Origin: JADJLQ01 sp031417835
GTDB lineage: Bacteria; Bacteroidota; Bacteroidia; Chitinophagales; Saprospiraceae
Direction: 5' to 3'
Length of the DNA: 64,000 nucleotides
NCBI GenBank assembly: GCA_031417835.1
Contig: JANOWJ010000165.1
Location: forward strand, 1 to 64,000
In this document: positions 52,105 to 59,776 of the stretch, one piece after another
Position numbering within the stretch: position 1 is the first letter of the stretch
Layout: each line of letters opens with the position of its first letter
Notes under the pieces: generated by a model
Seen by the model: the letters and a program-made list of their open reading frames with translations, nothing else
What the model was told of the DNA's origin: nothing
The model's database searches: none
Made by a program: the position numbers and the translations under genes

Positions 52105-53541
52105 ATGAAAAGTATTTATTTAAAATTTAATATTTCATTTCAAGTCATTAGCAAAGTATTGCCATGCTTGTTTTTGTATTTTACTAATTGTATAGTAGGG
52201 ACTAATTTGGTATTAGCTCAAAGCTTAAGCAATATATTTTTTTGTGGTTTTAATACCGATTTGCCCGCTAAGAATCTGTGCGATGTCAATGTATTTACCG
52301 GTCAGGACAATTCGAGTGTCGAGTTTGAACATGAAGTAAAAAGGATTTTGTATCAAGTTGATCAGCATCAGAATTTTATCGTGAAACATTGTAATTCCCT
52401 TATCAACCCCATGGCATTGACTAATCCAAAAGGTCTAAGATATATTCTTTATAATTGGGACTCGATTAAAGATATCCGACCAGTTTACCCCAATTGGGTG
52501 AAATGGGGGGTCTTGGCCCATGCCGTTGGTCATCATATTCGCAATCATTCAATTAGGCGATATTCAACAAAAGAGTCGTTTCGCGAAAATGAATTGGAAG
52601 CGGATGAGTTTTCAGGTTTTATCTTAGCAAAATTAGGCGCTACCAGAAAAGAAGCATTGGCCTGTACGGCATTATTGGATGAAAATGAAGATGAATTGAT
52701 ATCCAATTTTCCATCAAAAGTAAACAGAACGCAAGCTTTGGAGAGAGGTTATGATTTGGCAGTGGCTAACAGAAAATTCAATAGCTTAAAACCCAAAAGT
52801 CCAAGGCCAGACAATATGGAGTATTATCTGAATAGACCGTTGCGTTCAGACTCGTATGATGTTCAATTTAATATTAGAACCTATAAAGTAGCTTTGGAAT
52901 TTGATCCAAATTGTAAAGAGGCTTATTATGGTATGGCTTATGAACATATGAAGATCTTTGAACATGAAATTGATTTTTCGCCTCGAATTGACAAGTTACC
53001 TTTGATTCAAAATGTAATTTCAAATTTGACTTCAGGAATAAAGTATGATAATGTACCATTTAATTTAGCCGAATCTTATGCCCAAAGATCAAAGTATAAT
53101 TTTTTATTGAGTGAAAAGACAAAGGCTTTGGAGGATGTTTCAAAGGCTATAGATTATTTCCAGCATGCCAAGTATTATTTAGCCCGTGGTAATATTAAAT
53201 TGAATATGAAAGATACTTTAGAGGCCGATGAGGATTATTCTAAAGCCATTCAACTCTATAAAGTGAGCATTGAAAATAAAAAACAAGATGGTCATTCTTC
53301 TTCTAACTTTCAAAGTTATGCAGGCTTAGCAGCCTCTTATTTTCAACTTCGAAAATATGATGATGCGTTCAAGCTATATGATCAGATCATAAAACATTTC
53401 CCCCAAAACGGCGTTGGATATGAGTTGATGGCTCAATATGAATTTTTAATAAAAAAAGACCGAGCCAAAAGCTGTGTTTTGGCAAAGAAAGCTTGCATTC
53501 TTAAAGTATGTTCTTTTTACTACACTTATTGCTCTAATTGA
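52105..53541 (+). CDS. M48-like protein with degenerate HExxH, fused to TPR repeats
   Basis: About 478 residues from the ATG at 52105 (GTG at 52087 is open but overlaps a likely -7 box). A signal-like segment (LPCLFLYFTNCIVGTNLVLAQ) is followed by a peptidase-like region (numbered from 52087): LAHAVGHHIRNH at about 143-154 and RENELEADEFSGFILAKLGA at 167-186. This matches Bacteroidota HExxH peptidases whose motif is AHEIGHH, but the catalytic Glu is Ala146 (codon GCC), so catalysis is not expected. The C-terminal half (about 265-470) has TPR repeats such as AEDYSK-type units. The base composition is more AT-rich than its neighbours. Confidence 0.75.
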   Translation: MKSIYLKFNISFQVISKVLPCLFLYFTNCIVGTNLVLAQSLSNIFFCGFNTDLPAKNLCDVNVFTGQDNSSVEFEHEVKRILYQVDQHQNFIVKHCNSLINPMALTNPKGLRYILYNWDSIKDIRPVYPNWVKWGVLAHAVGHHIRNHSIRRYSTKESFRENELEADEFSGFILAKLGATRKEALACTALLDENEDELISNFPSKVNRTQALERGYDLAVANRKFNSLKPKSPRPDNMEYYLNRPLRSDSYDVQFNIRTYKVALEFDPNCKEAYYGMAYEHMKIFEHEIDFSPRIDKLPLIQNVISNLTSGIKYDNVPFNLAESYAQRSKYNFLLSEKTKALEDVSKAIDYFQHAKYYLARGNIKLNMKDTLEADEDYSKAIQLYKVSIENKKQDGHSSSNFQSYAGLAASYFQLRKYDDAFKLYDQIIKHFPQNGVGYELMAQYEFLIKKDRAKSCVLAKKACILKVCSFYYTYCSN

Positions 53542-53971
53542 GCAGCTCTATTCGTTGTAGTCTGAAGTCTATATTATTAAACGCATTACTTTTTAAATCC
53601 TACCAAATCGCAAAATAGGGTAGGCAAAGTGAAAGAAAATGGGATCTAACAAAAGATTTTGATTTGTTGTAGCATTGTAGCATGGGCGCAATAAAACCAC
53701 ATTTACTAGTCCAACAATACAACCTGCTGCGATCTTGTATCAGCGTACATAGGTGTAAATTAAACGATGTCAAAGTCTTTTAATAATAAGAACTTTAAAA
53801 AACACAGTTAAAAATGAAGAAAACAGAAAAAGTGATTTCCTTCGTTTACGAAAAAGTCAAAAACAAAGACCTTGCCCAGCTCAAAACCGGCCAACCAGTA
53901 CTTGGTAAGGGGGGTGCCTTAGCACAAGTCATTTTTAGAAGCAGCCCTAGAGTCCGAACGTTGCTAAACCA
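53542..53971. other. AT-rich interval with one doubtful small ORF
   Basis: No supported gene lies here. A 65-codon frame (53814-54011) begins MKKTEKVISF and ends inside the terminator hairpin of the tRNA-Gln gene; it has no recognised family. A 14-codon frame directly before it (MSKSFNNKNF) is also seen. Either could be real small proteins, but the overlap with the hairpin counts against it. Confidence 0.4.
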
Positions 53972-54009
53972 AAAACGGCCTGATATCATATTGAATATCA
54001 AGCCGTTTT
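53972..54009. terminator. Hairpin terminator of tRNA-Gln
   Basis: Arms AAAACGGCCTGATAT (53972-53986) and ATATCAAGCCGTTTT (53995-54009) pair over 15 positions. The one imperfect position is a G-U pair only on minus-strand RNA, where a U5 run follows, so it most likely ends the minus-strand tRNA transcript. Confidence 0.75.
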
Positions 54010-54013
54010 AATG

Positions 54014-54084
54014 TTGACCTACTAGGATTCGAACCTAGGCAAACAGAATCAAAATCTGGTGTGCTACCGTTACACCATAGGTCA
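54014..54084 (-). tRNA. tRNA-Gln (anticodon UUG)
   Basis: The minus strand folds as a cloverleaf: acceptor TGACCTA pairs with TAGGTCA, the anticodon loop TTTTGAT carries TTG, and the T arm is CTAGG-TTCGAAT-CCTAG. Length is 71 nt with the discriminator A; CCA is not encoded. Confidence 0.95.
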
Positions 54085-54207
54085 ATAGCTTTTGGAAGCG
54101 GACGCAAAGATAGGTGTTTTGTCTTTTTTGACCAAATAATCATAAAGAGGATGCCATATATTTAATCTTCTCCGGTGAATAGTCCAGGTATCCTTATTTT
54201 AGTGGTC

Positions 54208-54816
54208 ATGTATAGATTTATGATATTTATGATATTGGCGATACCCTACTTGGCGTGGACCCAAAGTGGACCTCCGAGTCAGTTTGTACTCTTCGATGTA
54301 CTGTTTACGTACACCAAGGCGAATGCAGATAGTTCCAAACCCAGTAAGTCGCATTTTTATGTTACAGGGGATTTGATCAATCCAGATCGCCCGAAAGACT
54401 GGACCGCACCGATCGACTATCGCAATGGCACGGTACACATCCGATGGGAAGTGCTGGAAAAGCCACCGGGAGATTATCCGACCACCTGGAGTCTATGTTA
54501 TATTCCCAATAAAGGACAAGGCAATGGCTATGGTTGTACCAGCACGGGGATTTATACTAAAAATGGCATCTACGAAAAAGATATAGCTATGACTTCTTTT
54601 TGGGAAAACAATGCGATCATTTGGTCTGAGGGCATCAAACAAATGGATCTGGTGATCAAAGACGATAGTGGGGGTCAGGGTCACGCGCATAAGCGGGCCG
54701 ACCACGAGCATTTTTTTCCGACTAAAGTCAGGATGACCATGGTCCAGGTAGCTGCCGGGGCTACCTACAATCCTAAACTTTTGAAAAAGAAACCTAAAAA
54801 GGTCAAACTTTTTTAA
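54208..54816 (+). CDS. Secreted protein of unknown function
   Basis: About 202 residues from the ATG at 54208, with a signal peptide MIFMILAIPYLAWTQS. An in-frame GTG at 54175 is less likely. The mature part is rich in Trp, Tyr and Gly (for example VHIRWEVLEKPPGDYPTTW and GNGYGCTSTGIYTKNGIY) and has a His-rich loop QGHAHKRADHEHFFPTK, which may bind metal. I do not recognise a family. It stands alone, downstream of tRNA-Gln. Confidence 0.65.
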   Translation: MYRFMIFMILAIPYLAWTQSGPPSQFVLFDVLFTYTKANADSSKPSKSHFYVTGDLINPDRPKDWTAPIDYRNGTVHIRWEVLEKPPGDYPTTWSLCYIPNKGQGNGYGCTSTGIYTKNGIYEKDIAMTSFWENNAIIWSEGIKQMDLVIKDDSGGQGHAHKRADHEHFFPTKVRMTMVQVAAGATYNPKLLKKKPKKVKLF

Positions 54817-54918
54817 ATGCTTTTTTTTAACGGCTGAACAACTTCAAAAATCAATTTCTGAGGAAATCAATAGTCATATCCTTTATTTCACTCCATTCAA
54901 TTTTATCTGGACTTTCGA

Positions 54919-55878
54919 ATGACAAAATATCCTATTCAGTCTAGGCGAAGACATCTGCAAGATATGCTCGCGCTGAGTGCCATGCTACCTATAGCACCAC
55001 ATTTATTATTCAAACAAAACACTCCTGGTCTGGCGAGAATACCGCGAGACATTCATATTTTTTCCAAACATTTTCATTGGCTTGATTATTCATCCATGGC
55101 CAAGACAGTAGCCAAAATCGGATTCGATGGAGTGGATCTTACTGTTCGCCCCAAAGGCCACGTACTGCCGCAAAGGGTGTCGGAAGACCTCCCAAAAGCT
55201 GTTGAAGCTATCCGGAAAGCTGGCCTCAAAGCGCAGCTCATCACCACAGCTATCACTTCTGTAAAAGAACCGGAAACTGAGACAATATTGAAGACCGCTA
55301 GCAAACAAGGGATCAAAATATATCGGATGGGTTGGTTGAATTACCTACCCGGCATACCTATTCCCGATCAACTGGAGGTATTCAAAAAACAACTGGGCGA
55401 ACTCGTTGAAATGAATAAATATTATGGCATCCAGGCGGCATATCAAAATCATGCCGGAACTCACGTAGGCTCATCTCTGTGGGACATCTGGTATCTGATA
55501 AAGGACTTTGACCCGAAATACCTTGGCGTACAATTTGATATTCGCCATGCGATGGTCGAAAGCCAGAGTGCATGGGCGGTAGGTTTAAAATTATTGAGTC
55601 CTTATATCAATTCGTTAGATATCAAAGATTTTGTTTGGTCCAATATAGAAAACAAAACTGTCGTCGAAAATGTCCCTCTTGGCAAAGGAATCGTGGATTT
55701 TGAATCCTACTTTTCACAATTAGAGAATTTAAATCTTCAAGCGCCCCTTTGTCTTCATCTTGAATATCCTTTGGGTGGAGCCGACGAAGGCGATCATAAC
55801 TTATCGATCCCTCCAGCTCAAGTGACTGCCGCTATGAAAACCGATCTGCAATATTTGAAAAAGAAATTGAATAAGTAG
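54919..55878 (+). CDS. Exported TIM-barrel isomerase/epimerase-like protein
   Basis: 319 residues. The N-terminus SRRRHLQDMLALSAMLPIAP resembles a twin-arginine signal (RR, then a hydrophobic stretch), so it is likely exported folded. The rest is an AP_endonuc_2 / xylose isomerase-like barrel: VAKIGFDGVDLTVRP, AYQNHAGTHVGSSLWD, GVQFDIRHAMVES, SLDIKDFVW, and CLHLEYPLGGAD supply the usual acidic and His metal ligands. Planctomycetes and Bacteroidota have many such proteins acting on sugars. The substrate is unknown. Confidence 0.82.
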   Translation: MTKYPIQSRRRHLQDMLALSAMLPIAPHLLFKQNTPGLARIPRDIHIFSKHFHWLDYSSMAKTVAKIGFDGVDLTVRPKGHVLPQRVSEDLPKAVEAIRKAGLKAQLITTAITSVKEPETETILKTASKQGIKIYRMGWLNYLPGIPIPDQLEVFKKQLGELVEMNKYYGIQAAYQNHAGTHVGSSLWDIWYLIKDFDPKYLGVQFDIRHAMVESQSAWAVGLKLLSPYINSLDIKDFVWSNIENKTVVENVPLGKGIVDFESYFSQLENLNLQAPLCLHLEYPLGGADEGDHNLSIPPAQVTAAMKTDLQYLKKKLNK

Positions 55879-56000
55879 CTAAAGGTCATTCGAACTATGC
55901 TCCCAGCGAAGTGCAACGCAGCGAAGACTCAAAGACTTACCTATCCGGCAAGCAGGCGCAAAGAAATTTTACATCGTCAAATTGTAAATTGTTAATCGTT

Positions 56001-56495
56001 CTACATTTCATCCGCACTCGGTCCATAAGGTCCCGGTACCGGAATATCCAATAACCTCAAACAAACTTGTAATTGAGCACGGTGATGAGCGTTTTGACCA
56101 AAAGCATGGCGCACAGCCTCCCATCGTTCCATAGCCATATAGGTGACATCGCCGACTCCGAGAGACCAGTCTTCCTCCAGAATGTCATCTGAGGATTCGT
56201 CAAAAGCTTTGTTTGCCTCGTTGATCGCATAATCAAATTGAGTCAAGAATTCCTCTGCTGAATTCATGTCCTTGGCGGGATACGGACTATTTGCAAAATC
56301 CCATCGAGGATATTTCAAAACCATAACCAGCATTAAGGGCATTTCAGCTAGATGGCTAGACAATGCTTTTAAAGTCATGCTTTTGGCGTGTGGTTGCCAT
56401 AACATTTTGTCAACAGGTACGATTTTTAACATGCGGCGAGTCTGCTCCGCTTCAGCAGCTAGTTCTCGTTTGAAAGATTCGATAAATGTTATCAT
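56001..56495 (-). CDS. DinB family protein
   Basis: 164 residues. The DinB fold is recognised from MLWQPHAKSMTLKALSSHLAEMP with the first His, and from the C-terminal FGQNAHHRAQLQVCLRLLDIPVPGPYGPSADEM, a very common Bacteroidota ending. The three metal His are present. It may be a thiol-dependent transferase or a stress protein. It is the second DinB gene of the window and not closely similar to the first (33882-34412). Confidence 0.9.
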   Translation of the reverse strand: MITFIESFKRELAAEAEQTRRMLKIVPVDKMLWQPHAKSMTLKALSSHLAEMPLMLVMVLKYPRWDFANSPYPAKDMNSAEEFLTQFDYAINEANKAFDESSDDILEEDWSLGVGDVTYMAMERWEAVRHAFGQNAHHRAQLQVCLRLLDIPVPGPYGPSADEM

Positions 56496-56569
56496 AGTTT
56501 TAGAATTTATACAAAGTAAATCGGTGTGTTTGTCAACGGTATGTCAGTAGTAAACTATAAAAGCGGGTT

Positions 56570-57514
56570 TTATATTTTGGTAAGTAGCAAATCAAGCATT
56601 TTTCTCACCTCATCCTTCAACTCCTGCGGTTGCACGATCTCTGCATATTCGCCGATCATCATATACCAGTGGGCAAAGCCGTTCATCGAAGCAGTCAGAA
56701 AGGTCATGATGACTTTGTCGCCGATGATTTTTTCTGAGATATAGCCGCTATAATATTTTTGATCCCCTAAGTATTGGCTATGCTCCTTATTTATTTTTAA
56801 TTCTATCCGAATGAGTTTTTCTTTTTGGGTGAACTTACTCAGATATTTTTTAAGAGTAGGGTGGGTCTGCGTAAACTTATCTTCTGTTTTATTCAGGGAT
56901 TTTATTCGATCTAATCTAAAGTCGCGATAATCCTGACGCACATGGCACCAGGCGATCAAATGCCATTTACTCATGGAGTGGAAGATGCCTACTGGATCTA
57001 TATCCCGAGCCGTAATTTTATCGGTTTCCCGGGATTGATATTGCAAATGCATTTTTGTTTTAGAAGCTATGGCTTCAATCAATGATTGTATATAACTGGC
57101 CGATTGGTCAGTTTCTGGTAGATACGGATTAGCCATGACCTGGATATTATCTTCTAATGCATTGACAAAATCTTTATCGGTCTGTCGCAAGATGGATTTG
57201 ATCTTAAACAGTGCAGATTTGAAATGTTGATCCAAACCTTTGTCTGTATGTCGTTCCATTAGTTTTTCTGCGGTGAACATAGCGGCAGCTTCCTGATAAG
57301 AAAATTGTACCGGCGGCAATCGATAACCATCCACCAGACGATACCCGTGTCCGGCCTCACCTATGATAGGTACCCCGGTGGCTTCCAGAGATTGTATATC
57401 CCGATACACCGTGCGAATGCTAATATCAAATCGCTCGGCGATCTTCTGAGATTTAACCCAACCCCCAGATTGCAATTGGATCAAGATCGCCGATAGTCTT
57501 TGCAGTCTATTCAA
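56570..57514 (-). CDS. HTH-WYL domain transcriptional regulator (YafY type)
   Basis: 314 residues. The N-terminal HTH_11 domain (about 5-60) reads KSQKIAERFDISIRTVYRDI. The WYL domain (about 140-235) contains FHSMSKWHLIAWCHVRQDYRDFRLDRIKSL, with W-H-L in place of W-Y-L; a WCX extension follows to the C-terminus. Such regulators sense small ligands or nucleic acids, and WYL proteins are often found near defence genes. The start overlaps the stop of the DUF1080 gene by 4 bp (ATGA), so they are cotranscribed. Confidence 0.92.
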   Translation of the reverse strand: MNRLQRLSAILIQLQSGGWVKSQKIAERFDISIRTVYRDIQSLEATGVPIIGEAGHGYRLVDGYRLPPVQFSYQEAAAMFTAEKLMERHTDKGLDQHFKSALFKIKSILRQTDKDFVNALEDNIQVMANPYLPETDQSASYIQSLIEAIASKTKMHLQYQSRETDKITARDIDPVGIFHSMSKWHLIAWCHVRQDYRDFRLDRIKSLNKTEDKFTQTHPTLKKYLSKFTQKEKLIRIELKINKEHSQYLGDQKYYSGYISEKIIGDKVIMTFLTASMNGFAHWYMMIGEYAEIVQPQELKDEVRKMLDLLLTKI

Positions 57515-58215
57515 TGGGTAAAAGCGGCTATAGATTTAGCCATTACTTTTCTGAATTCCACTTCAGCGCCCTCAGATTGGAGCGCAAAACTTCCTTTCTG
57601 GACAGTCGCATCGTGGCCATGATTGACTAAGACCTCATTGAGCCACACTTTTACTTCTTTGCCACGGCATTCGATGATCATATGATTCCATTCTCCGACA
57701 GGTTTTTCGGTACCGTCGGTTAAGTTAGGAATTCGACGATTTTTATCGCCATCTACACCCCAGTTTTCTTTAGGGCCGCGACGAGTCTCCATGTCACGGA
57801 CTGCTATATTTTCCCCGATACACCAAAAATCACCTGCATTTTGATGCATGAGTTGCACCTCAATAGATTGCGGAAACATACTGTACAATCTCCGAGGTGT
57901 AGATGCATGTACCAAAGCGCCACAATTGCCCGGAGTCCCCGCAAAACGGTATTCCAACTCTATCTGATAGTTTTCAAAGCTGGTATCCGTTATAAGATGT
58001 CCGCCTGGTGTGCCTAGACTCACTAGCATGCCATCTCTGATGATAAATGGATTTCTGGCCTTAGGATTAGTATCCATCTCGGGTATATCGATATGCCAAC
58101 CTGACAAATCTTTACCATTGATCAAGCTTGTGGCTTGCGCTTTAATTGGAGTGCTCTTTTTACACTGTATGATGGCTAGTAAGCCTAGCATAATGACTGC
58201 AAAATATTTTATCAT
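57511..58215 (-). CDS. DUF1080 / 3-keto-disaccharide hydrolase-like lipoprotein
   Basis: 234 residues. The lipoprotein signal is VIMLGLLAIIQC (Cys near 18). The concanavalin-like DUF1080 fold has the typical SLINGKDLSGWHIDIPE at the start, YQIELEYRFAGTPGNCGALVH, PQSIEVQLMHQNAGDFW, GEWNHMIIECRGKEVKVWLN and GSFALQSEGAEVEFRKV. DUF1080 proteins act on 3-keto-sugars or polysaccharides. It is the first gene of a unit with the WYL regulator. Confidence 0.92.
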   Translation of the reverse strand: MIKYFAVIMLGLLAIIQCKKSTPIKAQATSLINGKDLSGWHIDIPEMDTNPKARNPFIIRDGMLVSLGTPGGHLITDTSFENYQIELEYRFAGTPGNCGALVHASTPRRLYSMFPQSIEVQLMHQNAGDFWCIGENIAVRDMETRRGPKENWGVDGDKNRRIPNLTDGTEKPVGEWNHMIIECRGKEVKVWLNEVLVNHGHDATVQKGSFALQSEGAEVEFRKVMAKSIAAFTH

Positions 58216-58257
58216 TGATTGTATTATCCTATAAAGGTAACTTGTATCCTCACTTAT

Positions 58258-58956
58258 CTAGTTTATTTTTGGAAAAAGGATGCTACTCTTTTTTTTGTAT
58301 TCAGCCCAACCGGCTTTTGTAGACAAAGAGCGATCTTTTATAATCATATTAATAGTAAAATATCCTAGCCAAACCCAAGCTAATATCATCCATGCAAGCC
58401 AATGTCTGGCCATCAAGGCATATGAGCCGTAGATCATCATTTCACCTAAGTAATTTGGATTGCGGGTTCTACTGAATAGGCCTTCACGGATCAACCCTGG
58501 TTTATATTTAAGTGTATAATATTTTTGAGCGTCACTGGCCATCATGATCGCTACTCCGAGTGTGTGCAGAAATATACAGCCACCCAAAAATGGGCCTGAC
58601 CAATCAGATGGGACAGTGTGAAACCAAGGCCCGATGAGGATTATGGGAAATAGCCAATACAAACCAAGAAGCAAAACAAATGACATAGCTGCGCCACCAA
58701 TCGTAATCGCTACATCCCATCGCTTATCCGGGAAGTAAGCATGTTTGATTAACCAACATAATCCATAGGAGCCATGCATGCCCAGATAAACCCATGCATT
58801 GATCGAATAATTTTCAAAATAATACATCAAGAACAATACAAATGGCAAAGTGCCACCTTTTTGAAAATTTATTAGGGCAGACAGTTTGAATAGTCGGGGT
58901 CCACCTAGAAAGTCCTGACTTAGATAGTGTAGAAAGTTGGAGATTTTATAGATCAT
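58258..58956 (-). CDS. ICMT/DUF1295-like membrane methyltransferase
   Basis: 232 residues with about five membrane helices. The ICMT/phospholipid methyltransferase signature is at the C-terminal side: GLFSRTRNPNYLGEMMIYGSYAL, followed by SLSTKAGWAEYKKKSSILFP. This part binds SAM in the PEMT/ICMT superfamily. The substrate may be a lipid or an isoprenoid. The gene stands alone between the DUF1080 gene and the toxin-antitoxin pair. Confidence 0.82.
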   Translation of the reverse strand: MIYKISNFLHYLSQDFLGGPRLFKLSALINFQKGGTLPFVLFLMYYFENYSINAWVYLGMHGSYGLCWLIKHAYFPDKRWDVAITIGGAAMSFVLLLGLYWLFPIILIGPWFHTVPSDWSGPFLGGCIFLHTLGVAIMMASDAQKYYTLKYKPGLIREGLFSRTRNPNYLGEMMIYGSYALMARHWLAWMILAWVWLGYFTINMIIKDRSLSTKAGWAEYKKKSSILFPKIN

Positions 58957-59027
58957 GGATATCTGAGCTGTAGTATCCAGCTAAAAGTAATTATATTATG
59001 TAAATTTTCACTTTAGATCCGTCACCC

Positions 59028-59363
59028 TCATAGGTCAAGCATGGTTCTTAAGTTGGTTTTTAGCTTCTGTTGTTGTGAATTGGTCAATCTTGATAAGCGT
59101 TTAAGAAAGCGTGTGTTGTCGATAGCTCGAACTTGGTCTACCATGATATCACTTAATTTATCAAGTTGGCCTTTTGTTAAATGAACCCTCAAGTGTTCTA
59201 TTTCGTTTTGCACGCTTGAAGTTATGGGACAAATTAATGTGGATGGATGAAATTCATTCAATAGATCGGTCTGAATAATTACTACTGGTCTTGTTTTTCC
59301 GGGCTCAGTTCCCTTTCGAGGATTTAAATCGGCTAGCCAAATATCATATTGTTTAATTTTCAT
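59028..59363 (-). CDS. MazF/PemK-family toxin
   Basis: 111 residues. The MazF fold is plain: IKQYDIWLADLNPRKGTEPGKTRPVVIIQTDLLN, then TLICPITSSVQNEIEHLRVHL and the later VDQVRAIDNTRF. These are the conserved strands, including the Arg and Thr/Ser of the endoribonuclease site. MazF cuts mRNA at short sequences when its antitoxin is degraded. Its start overlaps the antitoxin stop by 11 bp, so antitoxin is made first. Confidence 0.93.
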   Translation of the reverse strand: MKIKQYDIWLADLNPRKGTEPGKTRPVVIIQTDLLNEFHPSTLICPITSSVQNEIEHLRVHLTKGQLDKLSDIMVDQVRAIDNTRFLKRLSRLTNSQQQKLKTNLRTMLDL

Positions 59364-59583
59364 CTAAAAAGTTTTCAAATTCCCGCAGCACTTTCAAAGA
59401 GGTTTCTGCCGTCAATACAGATTCTTTTTTAAGTTGTTTTTTTAACAATTTTCTTTTATTGAATAAATTGTAAACATGCACTGCTTCGTTTATGTACCGA
59501 TTTCTGGCAAGGTTAAGTTTTGAAGTCATTTCTTCCGCTTCATTAAAAATATTGTCGTCCAGTTTTAGAGATAAAGTTTTCAT
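59353..59583 (-). CDS. Ribbon-helix-helix antitoxin of the MazF-type toxin
   Basis: 76 residues from the ATG at 59583 (a TTG at 59598 overlaps the -7 box). The N-terminal MKTLSLKLDDNIFNEAEEM followed by a helix-turn-helix-like RNRYINEAVHVYN is typical of an RHH DNA-binding domain; the acidic C-terminus (LREFENFLDEN) is suited to bind the toxin. It is likely to repress its own promoter through the repeat at 59600-59621. Confidence 0.85.
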   Translation of the reverse strand: MKTLSLKLDDNIFNEAEEMTSKLNLARNRYINEAVHVYNLFNKRKLLKKQLKKESVLTAETSLKVLREFENFLDEN

Positions 59584-59595
59584 CTTGATTTTTAG

Positions 59596-59603
59596 CAAAG
59601 GTA
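59596..59603 (-). promoter_or_regulatory. -7 promoter element of the toxin-antitoxin operon
   Basis: The minus strand reads TACCTTTG; the leader to the ATG at 59583 would be about 8 nt. The adjacent inverted repeat GTATAC...GTATATAC (59601-59621) overlaps it and is a candidate autoregulatory operator. Confidence 0.5.
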
Positions 59604-59776
59604 TACATTAAAAGTATATACTATCAATTATTTTCAAACAGGACTACTTTGGGCGATGTGGACTGTAGATTTTCAATTCCCCTCTTTATAGCTCTATCCG
59701 TTAAGTTACTATGATCCAACTGACCTTCATTCCAACAATAGAATTTGCTAACTTCACTTTATAAATTTCAAACTTA

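Noticed and set aside
53814..54011. 65-codon frame MKKTEKVISF...
   Set aside because: Its end is embedded in the tRNA-Gln terminator hairpin and no family is recognised; kept only as a possibility.
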